Shown here: in pieces, positions 1-12,824 of the stretch | Numbering within the stretch: position 1 is the first letter of the stretch | How the letters are laid out: the number at the start of each line of letters is the position of its first letter | Assembly (NCBI GenBank): GCA_029339505.1 | Contig: JAQISU010000182.1 | Span: 1,604,501-1,668,500 of the forward strand | Source of the DNA: Unio delphinus | Taxonomy: Eukaryota > Mollusca > Bivalvia > Unionida > Unionidae | Direction: 5' to 3' | Length of the DNA: 64,000 nucleotides | Notes under the pieces: generated by a model | Told to the model about the DNA's origin: nothing | Seen by the model: only the letters and a program-made list of their open reading frames with translations | Database searches by the model: none | Translations under genes and position numbers: made by a program

Positions 1-948
1 TCATACCTATTATATGTACATATTTATCCTAAACGGACAATTTATTACACTTATATTAGTGCCTCAAGAATTGAACTCAGATATTAATATAAAATGCTAG
101 AAAAAGAAAGGATTCATCAAATGACACGTGCTCTGTATTATATGACCTAAGATTGCTAGTCATGGTGTTTGTTTTTATCTTTTATTAAATAAATGTGACA
201 ACTATTAAATCAAATCATGAATCCTGTCCAATAAAGTTTGAAATGCCAGAACAGACAATGTTTAGCTGTAAGACGCTTCATCAAAACAACTTCGTCTTCC
301 ATGAACAAATATAATACAAATGAAATGCTACCGCAGCGAATTAGATATTTAAAGTTTAATTACATTTACAATAGCTAAACCGTTATTGGTGACAGCTGAC
401 AAATTAAATTTCATCACACCCAATATTGAATCAATTGCAACCATGTAGCAAAGAGAAAAGTGCTTTCTGCTGCACATTTTGCGTCTATATGAGGCAAGTA
501 TAAATGTATATATCTGTACTGTTACCGTAATAAAATTATTCCGAACCCACCGATTTCGAGTATTTTTGAGTGAGGGATTTCATCAGCTAAGATTTGAAAT
601 ATGACCTATTTTATATATTTGATGAATTATATAAATTGATATTGTAATATAAAATAATTGTTTAAAGAATTTTAAGTAAATTATAGTAAAGGGACATCCG
701 TTTAAAGAAATGCAAATATGCTCTTTATTTCAGCATGCCTTGTACATCAGATATGACTAATACACTCATAGGCGCACATAACTCACGTTATAAAGTCTTG
801 TCAATTTAGAATAAATTATGGTGAAATGTTAATTGTATATTAAAGCATATACAGTTGTTGTAACGCTACTATCTGCATTGATGCTATTAACTGCCTTTTC
901 AATATGCTTCCTAACATAGCGTCAATCTCCAAGTTATCAAATCAAAGG
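1..948. other. Host non-coding DNA
   Basis: AT-rich sequence without a convincing reading frame on either strand. I see no RNA gene, recognisable repeat family or splice-bounded exon here. Confidence 0.5.
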
Positions 949-1340
949 AGATACTCTAACTAACCAGTCAATAAATATAATACTTTTAACTAAACAGTCA
1001 ACAATCCTAATAAGAGATAATGTAACTAAACAGTCAATAATCCTAATTATCTACCTAATCAGTCAATAATCCTAATTATCTACCTAATCAGTCAATAATC
1101 CTAATTATCTACCTAATCAGTCAATAATCCTAATTATCTACCTAATCAGTCAATAATCCTAATTATCTACCTAATCAGTCAATAATCCTAATTATCTACC
1201 TAATCAGTCAATAATCCTAATACTTTAAATGAACAGTCATTAATCCTAATAATGTAACTAAACAGTCAATAAACCAGATCATCTAATTGAACACAATATA
1301 ATCCTAATATTCTAATTGAATAGTCAATAATTCAGATACT
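949..1340. repeat. Satellite subarray, 29-bp unit
   Basis: Tandem repeats of about 29 bp, each carrying a CAGTCAATAATCCTAAT core. The copies between about 1,029 and 1,212 are almost identical (six to seven units); units on either side are more diverged, as expected when only the middle was recently homogenised. Confidence 0.85.
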
Positions 1341-1742
1341 CTAAATAGATAGTCAATAATTCTAATAATCTAAATATACAGTCTATATTCCTAAATAGAT
1401 AGTCAATAATTCTAATAATCTAAATATACAGTCTATATTCCTAAATAGATAGTCAATAATTCTAATAATCTAAATATACAGTCTATATTCCTAAATAGAT
1501 AGTCAATAATTCTAATAATCTTAATATACAGTCTATATTCCTAAATAGATAGTCAATAATTCTAATAATCTAAATATACAGTCTATATTCCTAAATAGAT
1601 AGTCAATAATTCTAATAATCTTAATATACAGTCTATATTCCTAAATAGATAGTCAATAATTCTAATAATCTAAATATACAGTCTATATTCCTAAATAGAT
1701 AGTCAATAATTCTAATAATCTAAATATGCAGTCTTTATTCCT
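1341..1742. repeat. Satellite subarray, 50-bp composite unit
   Basis: About eight copies of a 50-bp unit beginning CTAAATAGATAGTCAATAAT. Each unit looks like two diverged versions of the neighbouring shorter monomer (AGTCAATAAT and CAGTCTATAT halves), so this is a dimeric higher-order form of the same satellite. Confidence 0.85.
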
Positions 1743-2500
1743 AATTCTCAAAGTGAACAGTCAATAATGCAGATAATCTAATTGAATGGCAATAGATCCA
1801 AAGAGCAGATACTGTAACTGTACAGTCAAAAATGCTAATACTCTAAATGAACAGTCAAAATTCCTGTTACTCTAAACGAACAGTCCACATTATTAAAAAA
1901 CGAAGTCAAAACTCCTGATACTCTAAATGAACAGTCACAAATTATGATACTCTAAAGAGTCTAAATGAACAGTCGCAAATTATGATACTCTAAAGAGTCT
2001 AAATGAACAGTCGCAAATTATGATACTCTAAATGAACAATCACAAATTATGATACTCTAAACGAACAGTCACAAATTATGATACTCTAAATGAACAATCA
2101 CAAATTATGATACTCTAAATGAACAATCACAAATTATGATACTCTAAATGAACAATCACAAATTATGATACTCTAAATGAACAATCACAAATCATGATAC
2201 TCTAAATGAACAGTCGCACATTATGATACTCTAAATGAACAGTCGCAAATTATGATACTCTAAATGAAGTCAACAACCATATTACTCTCAATGAATAGTC
2301 AAAAATCATGTTACTTGAAATTAGCAGTCAAAACTCATAATGCTCTAAAGGAACAGTCATAGATAATAATAATAATAATAAAAATAAACAGTCGAAATTC
2401 CTAATACTCGAAATGAACAGTCACTAATCCTAATAATCATACCAAACAGTCAAAAATGGTAATAATCTTTAATGATCAATCAAGAATCATACTATTCTAA
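1743..2500. repeat. Satellite subarray, diverged 29-bp units
   Basis: Roughly two dozen units of about 29 bp around the core AAATGAACAGTCACAAATTA. The stretch 2,023-2,270 is nearly perfect and the edges are degenerate. It shares the GAACAGTCA motif with the two preceding subarrays, so all three descend from one monomer. Confidence 0.8.
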
Positions 2501-2511
2501 ATAAATGCATG

Positions 2512-2794
2512 TGCGTGTGTGACTTGGCTTTTTAATGTAGCTTTAACATTATTTTAGTCGTATCGCTACGATGTCTGCAGTGTGACAGTTTATAGTGATG
2601 TCTTGCACTAGGGGAACATGTAACATGATGTTACACCAAGTCGCATTATCAGGACACCAGACCGACCAGTCTTAATACTAACCTCGTAATGCTGAGTGCC
2701 ATGCTAGGCAGCGTTTAGTACCATTTTTAATGAGTGTATGGTATGATATTGCCGAGGATCGAACCCACGACCTTGCTGGCTAAATGACTATTAC
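2512..2794 (-). mobile_element. tRNA-derived SINE (diverged copy)
   Basis: Aligns by eye with the SINEs at 6.2, 49.9, 53.6 and 57.2 kb: shared blocks are TATCGCTACGATGTCTGCAG, the segment around CAGACCGACCAGTC, and the inverse of a polymerase III B box (GGATCGAACCC). The tRNA-like head is at the right, so the element reads on the minus strand. It ends at the left in a short TG-rich tail. A 5-bp GCATG flanks both ends, weak support for a target duplication. Confidence 0.75.
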
Positions 2795-2799
2795 GCATG

Positions 2800-4755
2800 A
2801 TAGGTCGAGATACAAATTATAATTTAATACATGTAGTAGTTAGATATACCCTACTTTCAAGATTGCACATCATAGCAAAGTTATTTTCATTGCTTATTCT
2901 TAGAAGTAGACACTTTTCTTGGTTGTTTTAGTTAAAATGTAAAAGTGATTAATGGTTATTTGCCACGTTAGTAAGATTATAAAGATCTTCTCAAGACTAA
3001 GTTCAAATAAAGAAAATATCTTAATAAAAACTGACATTAAACTTTTAAATTTTGGGCCTTACTAAATACTTTTTATCTTGACGTTCAAGATACAAATTTC
3101 AGTCCGAGTAATGTTGTTCGTTTGAAACAAAAATATTTCGTAAATTTTAACTTAACAAACTGTCGATTTGCTTCCGAATAATAGAGCATGGCCTTTCCAT
3201 AGTCTACCATACAATGATGTATGACGGTATCAGTATCTGCTATAACCTAATACAGTCTTAGGACCTTTAATATTGTTGAATTTGTCCACGAAATACTTTG
3301 TACCTGTTGCATAAGAAAACTGTTTATCAGCCAAAGTGCTTAAATAAACTTAACCCACTTACTAATATATAGTCTTACTTCCAACAATTAAGAAAGCTAA
3401 TGTCTACTTGACGGAAATAACCTTGGAATTAAATAGTGGCGAATAAATTTTGTCAAACACGTGTCTGATTTGCCGAGTTATTTTTGGGATACAAAACAAC
3501 AACATATATTCTTTCCAATCTTATCTCTGAAATGAACTTATGCAAATATCCGGTACTTAAGCAGACTGCCAACTGAATTTATTTCGGATTTGTATTTACG
3601 ATTCTCTCTTTTTCTGAGATATCAGACCAATCTAATGATATTGTATCTTGATATGCTATTATATTTCGTTCCTAGTAATCATATTATTGAATGTTGAAGG
3701 TTAATTGTGCTTTAAGATAGCTAGAGCGAAACAGTTTGAAAGATCTCCACTGATATAGGATTTCTGATTGCAAACCTTTTAATCACGTATTGCAGTGTTG
3801 AATGTTAAGCATCCGTAGAATGTATGTATTTGTCAGTACCTGCACGGCATTTCTGGGTATCATCGTTTGTTAATAAATTCGGCGTCATTAAAACAAAAAG
3901 CCCTGTCCCATTTCCTGTATTCAGCAAAAGAAAAATGTGCAACCATTAATTCATTAATGACGTGCTACTTAAGAAGTCTGAACAGTGTCATCAGCATACC
4001 AGTAATGACGATTGTCATACAAAAATTGCCAGACTCACATTATTTAAAGGAGGATTTCAAGTCCAATCTTCAGAGAACAGTGAATAATCTTGATAATTTA
4101 AATAATAATACATAACTAGAACACTAGCATTAAGGATGGCAACAAATTCATAATCTTGTTATACTTTTCCTTACCAAATACTTCGAGATTTCGTGTCCAA
4201 CATCCCACAATGGGTCTCAACGCATTGCTCAAGGAACCAAAGTAAACGTATACACGTGACTCTTACGACAACTAAAATAGTATATTTGGTTTACTTTGTT
4301 ATAAAAGTTACATCCACCACCAAACTGCTATTTGCAACGATACGTATGTTGGCTAAGAGGGATGCTTTTAAAGCGATAATACATTATTAAGAAACAATAT
4401 TTTATAAGAAAAGGAAAGGCTAAGATGCTAAACAATTCTAACGTGTCTCATTACAGAAACATTTTAGCAACACTTCAACTTCATTTGTTCTCATATTATG
4501 CAAGAAATGTAAACTTCTTTAACAGCAAAAAAGAAATATTGAAGAGCTTTTTTATCACACGAGAGCTGCACTTTGTGTGTTGCATTCAAAATTAAATCGT
4601 ATTGATTGTCTTCTGACCTACATGTCAAAGCAGGTATTAGATATAAAATTGATATTAAAAAATGTTATGTAGATGTATTTAAATCCTTCTGCCTTCATAA
4701 TGAATATTAATAATGTATATACGTGTGTTCTTAGTTGCAAACGCCCAACGTTTTC
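2800..4755. other. Host non-coding DNA
   Basis: No supported gene. Two short ATG-started frames (3,867-4,115 and 4,193-4,390) have no recognisable domain and are within the length expected by chance in AT-rich DNA. Confidence 0.45.
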
Positions 4756-4760
4756 AGAGA

Positions 4761-4831
<71 letters not shown>
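4756..4831. repeat. (GA)n microsatellite
   Basis: About 76 bp of GA dinucleotides with one CA interruption near its start. Arg/Glu and Leu/Ser frames across it are artefacts of the repeat. Confidence 0.95.
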
Positions 4832-4834
<3 letters not shown>

Positions 4835-5943
4835 ACATGGCGATTCTATTCCTTTCCTTGATTAAAGGCATTAAGAAGATAAGATCTGCAAAACATATTG
4901 CGTTACGATATACAAATAAATGTGACATTATTATTATTTATTTACAAATTGTTCAAATTTAGATATAATATTCGTTTTCAAACATAGCAATATATGAATA
5001 GGTCTTACACATGCAGAAAACGGAAATGACATAAATATTTAATAGCATGCTGGAGAGACCCGCAGTTCTGAGAATTAAACATTCTTGGTACACCTTTCTG
5101 ACCATGAGCTGAAAGAAAGAAACAGTATCAATTACTTGTTAACAACAAGTCGTAAATCCCGCCGACACATGTTTCATTTGACAATTGGTAGAATCAACGT
5201 TTTAGACATGTCGATTGCAAGGCAGAGAATATATACCTCTATATTTCTTCATAATGATAGGTAACCACTGCAAGTAATAGGATTTTAATTTGGAAACTGC
5301 AAGCAATGGTTTTCTGCACATGATATGTATAGTATTATATTATTATATATTATATTATTATTATATGTATAGTAGTGCCAATATTAGTTTAGATTGTTCA
5401 TTTAGCAATTATGTATTGTATAATATGATATCATAATGTGCAAGGGTACGAAATCAGCTTGTGCTAATTTCAGGAATTGGCGTTAAAACAAATGTGTTGA
5501 CTGGGTGCATATAATGACTTTTAAACTCTACCAGTAGAATTAATACCTACTTTATTGTAGTCATTGCACCTATCCTATTGCAAATTGATATAACAACAAG
5601 CTACTGTTATGGAACTGAAAATTCATGAAACAACAAATAAAAACGTATATAACCCGACATCGTAGACATTTTGTAGATGTGAAACAACGTGACTGGAGAT
5701 AATGGAAAACGTGTTTACATGCAAAAATCATCGAATGACAGCATATTGAAGGGTTATCACGTGGAATCCGTCTCATAGACGGATTTCCATGTATATTGTG
5801 AAATGAAAATATACCCAAAGTGAGAGGAGAAAATGCAGTTGACGTTCATACTAGGATAGTAAGATTGATGAAACAATGAGATAAAGAATCTGCTCTTGAC
5901 AACCAACCAAAACAGCCTTTAATTTAGACATAGGGCAATTATT

Positions 5944-5945
<2 letters not shown>
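4832..5945. other. Host non-coding DNA
   Basis: Nothing recognisable apart from a short TATTATATTATTA-rich patch around 5,330-5,366. Confidence 0.45.
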
Positions 5946-6012
<67 letters not shown>

Positions 6013-6037
6013 TGTGTGTGTGTGTGTGTGTGTGTGT
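5946..6037. repeat. (TA)n-(TG)n compound microsatellite
   Basis: About 62 bp of TA followed by about 27 bp of TG. Confidence 0.95.
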
Positions 6038-6223
6038 TGGTTCAACAGTACAGGTATTTCAATGAGCAACCATCAACTATGCAGAAATGCTAATGTGATC
6101 TTCTAAAGTTTACCTACTTCCCTAAAGAACAGTCCCCCTATTGCGAATATTAGCTATCTCTGCTTTTCATTTATTTTTGGGATATTTCAATTTAAAACTG
6201 GTAGCATTTTGTAATATCCATTC

Positions 6224-6226
<3 letters not shown>

Positions 6227-6264
<38 letters not shown>

Positions 6265-6556
6265 TTTGGATTTTTAACGAAGGTTAAACTAGTTTCAGTC
6301 ATATTGCTACGATAGATCATGTGTAGCAGTTGATAGTCTAGCACTGGGCTTCAGGTCGCAAACATATAACTTCATGTCCCACCCAATCACATTATCCTGC
6401 CACCAAGAAGACCAGCCAAAACAAACCTCTTTATGCTGAGCGGCAAGCAAGGCAGCTGCTGTACAAAGCTGTTCCTTGTAAAGTCTTTGTACGACTCGGC
6501 GCAGGTTTAAACCCGCGACCTCACGCATCCTAACCACTTTGTACACCAGATTAGTG
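6227..6556 (-). mobile_element. tRNA-derived SINE with (TG)n tail
   Basis: Full-length copy of the local SINE family on the minus strand. The tRNA-like head lies near 6,500-6,550, the conserved middle (CACATTATCCTGCCACCAAG) near 6,390, and the 3' end is a (TG)n tract (CA on the SINE strand) at 6,227-6,262. Identical 8-bp CATTCATT duplications flank it at 6,219-6,226 and 6,557-6,564, so the TG tract is part of the insertion rather than pre-existing host sequence. Confidence 0.82.
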
Positions 6557-6564
6557 CATTCATT

Positions 6565-6902
6565 AAAGTATTGTTATTGCAAGAGAATGATTTACTGGGG
6601 CCACACATTAGTTGGTAATAAACTCGATCTGTCAGTGTTTAATCAACCGCTTTAGTAAGGATCATCTCATGGAATTTCGTTACCATCGGTGTTATGACAT
6701 TGAGCCAACACCGTTGAAGCCCTTATAAAAGATAACAGGGAAACATATTATCACGTGGGCTCCGCAACAGACTATCGCTACTCAACAAGACAGTTTTAAT
6801 GTGTAGTGGAATACATATTAATCACCCACCCACCCCACTTGTTACAGAAACGTTTAATATATCTTGCTGGATGTCATACAGCAGTGAGGAACTATTCCCA
6901 TA

Positions 6903-6903
<1 letters not shown>
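6565..6903. other. Host non-coding DNA
   Basis: No gene or repeat recognised. Confidence 0.4.

Positions 6904-6969
<66 letters not shown>
6904..6969. repeat. (TA)n-(TG)n compound microsatellite
   Basis: About 36 bp TA then about 30 bp TG. Its right end supplies part of the target site of the adjacent MITE. Confidence 0.95.
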
Positions 6970-6975
<6 letters not shown>

Positions 6976-7142
6976 CAGCGCCGGATTAAGCACCGTGGAG
7001 GCCCATAGGCAGTCAAACTTTTGGGGCCCCAAACCCACGGTCACGGTCTCGTGGGGGCCCCTTGGGGCCCCTGATGGGGCCCATAAAAGTCGCGGGGCCC
7101 ATAGGCAGTTGCCTACTCTGCCTAATGGGTAATCCGGGACTG
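6976..7142. mobile_element. hAT-type MITE, 167 bp
   Basis: A GC-rich island in AT-rich DNA. It begins CAGCGCCGGATTA and ends with the near inverse TAATCCGGGACTG. It is flanked by 8-bp direct repeats GTAATATA (6,968-6,975) and GTAACATA (7,143-7,150), one mismatch. Termini starting CAG and an 8-bp target duplication are hallmarks of hAT transposons. There is no coding capacity, so it is non-autonomous. Internally it is rich in GGGGCCC runs that can self-pair. Confidence 0.8.
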
Positions 7143-7150
7143 GTAACATA

Positions 7151-7535
7151 CAGTAGTAAAACAATATAATAAACAACTTATTATTTCTGAAAATTACTTG
7201 GTGAAAGCTAAAGAGACGTTTGCAGTATTGGAAATTGAATCCAAAATAATCAAAAATTTCTGATCAGAAGTCCAAAAGAGCAGAAGTTTCTGAATAAATT
7301 ATAATTTTCCTGCATGTCATGATGCAGTATTTGAATATGAGTACAATTATTCCAAAATGGAAGTGTTAATCCAAAGTCAATGAGCACGTTCTAATACCAG
7401 TAAGTAACTTAAACAATTGATATTAAATTAAATCTGACAACAGCTGTAAATTCATTCTGGTAACATATGGATTCAAAAGGCTGATTGAACAATAGGGACA
7501 CTTTCTATGGTTATCAGGTCCCTCTTTATATATAA
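7151..7535. other. Host non-coding DNA
   Basis: No gene or repeat recognised. Confidence 0.4.
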
Positions 7536-7676
7536 ATTTTCACTTAACCTAAATATGGGTCACTTTTCACTTTACCTAAATGATGTGGGCCACTTTTCAC
7601 TTTACCTAAATGTGGGTCACTTTTCACTTTACCTAAATGATGTGGGCCACTTTTCACTTGACCTAAATGTGGGTCA
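7536..7676. repeat. Alternating 27/30-bp minisatellite
   Basis: Five tandem units around the core TTTTCACTTTACCTAAATG. Units alternate between a 27-bp and a 30-bp form (the longer adds GAT before GTGGG), so the true period is 57 bp. Confidence 0.85.
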
Positions 7677-7902
7677 TTCTAATGGAACATTTCAATCTAT
7701 TTCTATAACATTCGAATACTCAAATTGATCTGCCTTTTTTTTTTTTTTTGAATAATCGATGATGCCACAGTCATGGATAAAAGGTTGTCATGTAAACATT
7801 ATGTTAACAGATGACCATTATTCAAGCATAAATCTGCATTCTTGGAGACAAGGTATGCACAAGATGCAGCTATTCATTGCAAATGTGTTCACTTGTAAGT
7901 AG

Positions 7903-7996
7903 TCCGGAATCTCTTGGTAAACACTATTTAAGTGGTTTCAGCTACACGCGAGATCCGGCATCTCTTGGCATACACTATTTAAGTGGTTTCAGCTAC
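7903..7996. repeat. 51-bp tandem duplication
   Basis: Two near-identical copies of a segment containing ACTATTTAAGTGGTTTCAGC, 51 bp apart, with two mismatches in the conserved 43 bp. Confidence 0.85.
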
Positions 7997-10483
7997 GTCC
8001 TGCATTCTTATGGGGTATAAAAGCTTCCTGTCAGTTTAGTAAATCTAACGAAATACTTCAACAAATGTAACCACTAAGTGGCAGGCGGACGGAAGAAAAC
8101 CATGGACGCACAAACTGACTAAACTGACGAATCACGGTATCGAATATGTGGTAATAGTCACAAAGAATAAGAACTGATCAAACACAAACATAAAAAAACG
8201 ATCGTTCTCTCTGGTAGCAATGAAGATTTTCCTGTATTCATAACATCAGACATACCAAATTAGTTAGAGATAGAGTGTAGGCAGGCACATTATAAACATG
8301 TGCGGAGTAAGATACGATAAATCGCAAGATACATTGACAGTGACACGATCTGAAGAAGGACAAACATAACATATACTGTCCAAAATTTGCGAAATGAGAT
8401 GAATTATTTTATAGGCTGTCAAATATGCATTAGTTTCGGAAAAGATGCATTGTAACGGTATAGCTACGGTTCACATTTGTTATTGGTTTAATAATAATGC
8501 TTTGAATATTGTCCAGTCTAAGAAAGCAACAATGCCTTTAATGATGACATCATTACTAAAAGTACGGTTGTGAACAATACGTATATAATGCAGTAGACTA
8601 TATTTACTTTATGTTGTATTTTTAAGTTTGATCTTTCTGAATGATATTAATTCCATGTTTGTTGATATTCTGTCAGTCTTTTCAATATGCACTTCAACTA
8701 CGAACAATTATGATACATCTTTCCTTTTTCCTTGTCTTCTGAGAATATAATTCTGATCCAGCGATTATTGTAGGATTTGAAGCTAAACCCAATGATCATG
8801 TAATAAGAAATGCGTCACAAAACTTAGCTCAAAACCATGAACTTTAAAATGAGTTTAATAGCAGTACATAAAACCTTTTTCGGCTTAGTATTCACATTTC
8901 TATCTTGATTATTGTGGATTTAATAGGTTATTACATCTTTATATAACATATAAACAAGTTTCGTTTGGACTAGCGATCAATAATGTGCAAAGTCAATCAA
9001 ATTCCAAAAAAGCTGACTACGATTATGATGCTGAGCTTATAAGCCTGATTCCAGAAATAGCTCATAACAAATTAGATCTGGAACAAAAGTTAGTTTTGTG
9101 CGATTATTTGTTATGTGCATTTGATTGTATGACGCAAATACATAGAGAGTCAATGTATGTTTCCCAGACCAATTATACGATAAATGTCGATTTCAGCTAA
9201 GCATATCTTTGGATGTGACTGGCTTTGTTATCACGTAACATTTCTACATCAAATAAAAAAGCTACGCTATATCCTTACATTAACATTTCTGGCCTAACGT
9301 TATGCAGAATAATACTTAAGAGTTAAAAAGAAGGTTGCAAGCTAAAAAGTGAAGGAATATTTCTGAAACGATACGAATTTATTTATGTCTTCATATGTTA
9401 AATATTTAATCGTTTACAGTGATATTTCGATGACGTTTGTATGATTCGAAGGGATGATTCAAAGCGATCGGCGGTACTTCATTCGATGTTTGTAAGATAA
9501 TGGAACTAAACTGGCGCCATTTCGATACAATATCTACCCATTTGCAACCGTCAAAAACAAAATCTATATACCCAGTCTAATGTCTGAACAGAACCGCTTG
9601 TTTGCTGATTTTACTATCACGACTCGTGACACCCAATTCTAGAATGTTTTTTTTTTATTAAACCAGCCTGCATTTTTTGCTTAATACTGAACGGAATCCT
9701 TGTATGTCATCTAGTTACAGAGATACGTACAGAATATGCACTTGTATGTTTATATTGTTTTTTTTTAAAGTTTCCTTTCAAAAATATGGTGCAATTAGAG
9801 TAGATTTAGATTTTTGAGGTCACTTTATATCATGACTTTTCGCAAGATATTGAGTTACTGTTTACGTCGCTTATCACTAAATTTACTCCGTATTTTGAAC
9901 TAAATCCTAAATAGTCATAGAAGTTCTATCACGGATTCAAAAGTCAGGACATATTTCGAATACATTATGCCGTCGGTTCGAATGAATTCCTGTATTGAAT
10001 GTACTCGTATATCAATAGCCTGGAATAGTTTGCTATCCAAACAATCTTGTTATATTATAAAGATATAATCGAAAATGCTCTTGACAAAATTAACAATAAT
10101 CCCAAAAGAATGCTATTAAGTCTGAAGAGTATCAATGTAATTCCAAAGATTAATTTAAATAAATATATAATATAAAAATCATTAAACATAACAAAAATAT
10201 TGATTCAACTACATATGTTAAGATAGGAGTCAGTTAATCCGATGTAAATAACTTTATATATTACTGGCCCTATGTTGCAATTACCAAAAACGTCTCTGTC
10301 ATTTAATAGAAAATTAGTCCAATCTGTAAACAATATTAATTTCTGAAATCATCTAAGGTCACAATCAAGGCTATATTATGAATTTCAACCGATTTGTGTT
10401 TACAAACAATAACATTATTTATTAAAACCTCCATTTCTACCTTCAATTGCGTACAGAGACCAATCATTTAGATAGACAGACAG

Positions 10484-10487
<4 letters not shown>
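7997..10487. other. Host non-coding DNA
   Basis: About 2.5 kb with no supported gene. The ATG-started frame at 8,985-9,200 (71 codons, acidic start) has no recognisable domain and no visible splice context; I do not call it. Confidence 0.45.
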
Positions 10488-10580
<93 letters not shown>

Positions 10581-10582
10581 AT

Positions 10583-10665
<83 letters not shown>

Positions 10666-10690
10666 CATAGATAGATAGATAGATAGATAC
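10488..10690. repeat. (TA)n and (TAGA)n compound microsatellite
   Basis: About 85 bp TA followed by about 105 bp of TAGA. It produces Tyr-Ile and Ser-Ile-Tyr-Leu pseudo-proteins in several frames. Confidence 0.95.
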
Positions 10691-10802
10691 AGAATGCTGA
10701 CATTTTGCATATACTTCTGGATATTGAATCAAGCTGATGTTGAACAAAGGTGTATAATAGCATTGAGTGACACAGTTACACTAGTAAGAGCCTAAGGGGT
10801 TG

Positions 10803-10803
<1 letters not shown>

Positions 10804-10882
<79 letters not shown>

Positions 10883-10911
10883 ATATATATATCTATATAT
10901 CTATATATATA

Positions 10912-10961
<50 letters not shown>
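10804..10961. repeat. (TA)n microsatellite
   Basis: About 158 bp of TA with a few CTATAT and CGATAT interruptions in the middle. Confidence 0.95.
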
Positions 10962-10963
<2 letters not shown>

Positions 10964-11092
10964 GCAATAAACTGACAAGCAACAGTGCAAAAACTAGTAT
11001 CACTCTAGTCTGAGCGCTTTCGACTCTCAATGAGTCTTTATCAAAGGCAAATACAGAACATAGACAAGACAGACAATTAAAATACAAAAACC
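10962..11092 (-). mobile_element. Possible Penelope-like terminal fragment with hammerhead-like core
   Basis: On the minus strand near 11,015-11,045 there is a GACTC/GAGTC stem closed by ATTGA and followed directly by GAAA. It is preceded by TTGATAA, which differs from the hammerhead core CTGANGA at two positions. Hammerhead motifs of this layout are known in the terminal repeats of Penelope-like retroelements. No reverse transcriptase is visible next to it, so this would be a fragment only. Confidence 0.35.
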
Positions 11093-11226
11093 GTGTTTAC
11101 AGAACTTTACATGCCTGTTTCTACAGGAATCGATTTCACATTTTACAGCATCCGCAACTAGTTGTAACATAATAAATTTCAAGGCTTAATTCCTGTAGAA
11201 ACAGGCATGTAAAGTTCTGTAAACAC
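11093..11226. repeat. Perfect 38-bp inverted repeat, 58-nt spacer
   Basis: Arms at 11,093-11,130 and 11,189-11,226 are exact reverse complements over 38 bp (the left arm begins GTGTTTACAGAACTTTACAT). The transcript could fold into a long hairpin. It adjoins the hammerhead-like fragment, so both may belong to one retroelement end. Confidence 0.9.
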
Positions 11227-12751
11227 GTGTTTCTAGCATTTCTTAGATCCTTAATTCAGAAAAATAAACTCAACAGTTACACTCAAATTAAGAAATTTGA
11301 TCCTCGAATTTCAAAAAGTAAATTAATGCAAATATAAGCAAATAAATCCAAGCAATACATTATATTAGTATCACTGAACTACAATATATTTACGCATGTA
11401 CCTGGTGTTTTCAAGCATTGCTCCCTTCTACCCCCAAATTGTGTCCGCCGGCTTTTCAGACATCCGGTCCCTTTGACAGACATTTTACGAGAGAACTTTA
11501 TCTAAATTTACTCTCAAAGGTTTCTATACTTTCACATTTAAGACAAAATAGACTTATGAAATGTTTCGATGGATCTTATTTAAGACTAAGAAAATTTCGT
11601 GTGGCAAATACTCCCCTTGTTTAGCGTAACCAATCAGTATTAAATATATCTACCACCTTTTATAACAAGGCGCCAAAACGTGTGGTCAGCCTGATTTCAA
11701 CTGATCTGGAAAATATCAACTCTGACAGTTTCAATACAATATCAATCATAACCTTTCCGACTAGCCTTGTATGAAACGGTTACATAAATGAAGGCCTAAT
11801 TAAACATCACTTTCTCTCCGAAGGGGACATTATAAACAATTGCCATATGACAACATAAGAAGCTCCAGACACCATAAATCTAATTAATTATTCTCTAGCT
11901 CAAATAAATATGCTCTTCACAGATCGACATATATCACAATTACCATACCCATATTAGTCGCTTTCAGAAATATTTTCCGAACAGAAACAAACAAATCAAG
12001 AAAATCTAAAGAAACCGTAAAATGTTGTACCGAAGGAGTCTTGCATTATAATTGTGATGCAATGAGACAAAATTATCTACATCTGTGAAATGTTGTTTTA
12101 GAAGCAGCGTTAAATACTCATTCATTTTTCATAAATACATCCTTCATACATATAATTTTCTGTTATACAAAAATATATAATACCTAGACAAACCTCGTAT
12201 CATCAAAACAATTTGCCAATCCTTTAAGATCATTAAAATGAGTATTCTTAATGCATCTAATTTCCTCATAGCAGGTTACTTTCCGTCTTAAATTTTCAAA
12301 GTGATAAGGTAACACGTAGCAAATTTAGTTTTAATGATGATGATATTGTAGATTCCAAACAAAAATATTTTCCTGGCATTTATTGAATTAAGAAACGTGA
12401 CACGAAAACTGATTTGTGTGAAATAAAATCTGTTTATAGTTTTAAAAAGTTTCAACATTATGCCAGCGGCTGTTTAACCGCTGACTTTCATCGCTTGTAC
12501 ATATTTGACTGTTTTGTAACTTTTGACGTTTTCTTGCAACGTAAGGGTTTGCTGCCAGAGTATAATCAGCAATCCAACTAATCTATAAGTACCAGTTTGC
12601 GTTCCGTCCAACTTAATTTTCTGTTGTTAGAGGTAGGATTTCGATTTTGCAATTGTTCGTTTTGCATATACTTTCCTTTGTTTTTTTAAAACTTAAAATG
12701 ATTGAAAAATAAACTTAGCAGGTACTTAAAGGAAGAGCAGTCATAAATACG

Positions 12752-12756
<5 letters not shown>
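11227..12756. other. Host non-coding DNA
   Basis: No supported gene. A 68-codon frame at 11,418-11,624 lacks any recognisable domain. Confidence 0.4.

Positions 12757-12822
<66 letters not shown>
12757..12822. repeat. (TA)n microsatellite
   Basis: About 66 bp of uninterrupted TA. Confidence 0.95.

Positions 12823-12824
<2 letters not shown>

Noticed and set aside
10464..10763. Overlapping ORFs rich in Tyr-Ile or Ser-Ile-Tyr-Leu (also at 5.9, 6.9, 14.5, 20.1, 20.7, 26.5, 51.5, 53.2 and 61.8 kb)
   Set aside because: They are translations of TA, TAGA and TG microsatellites.
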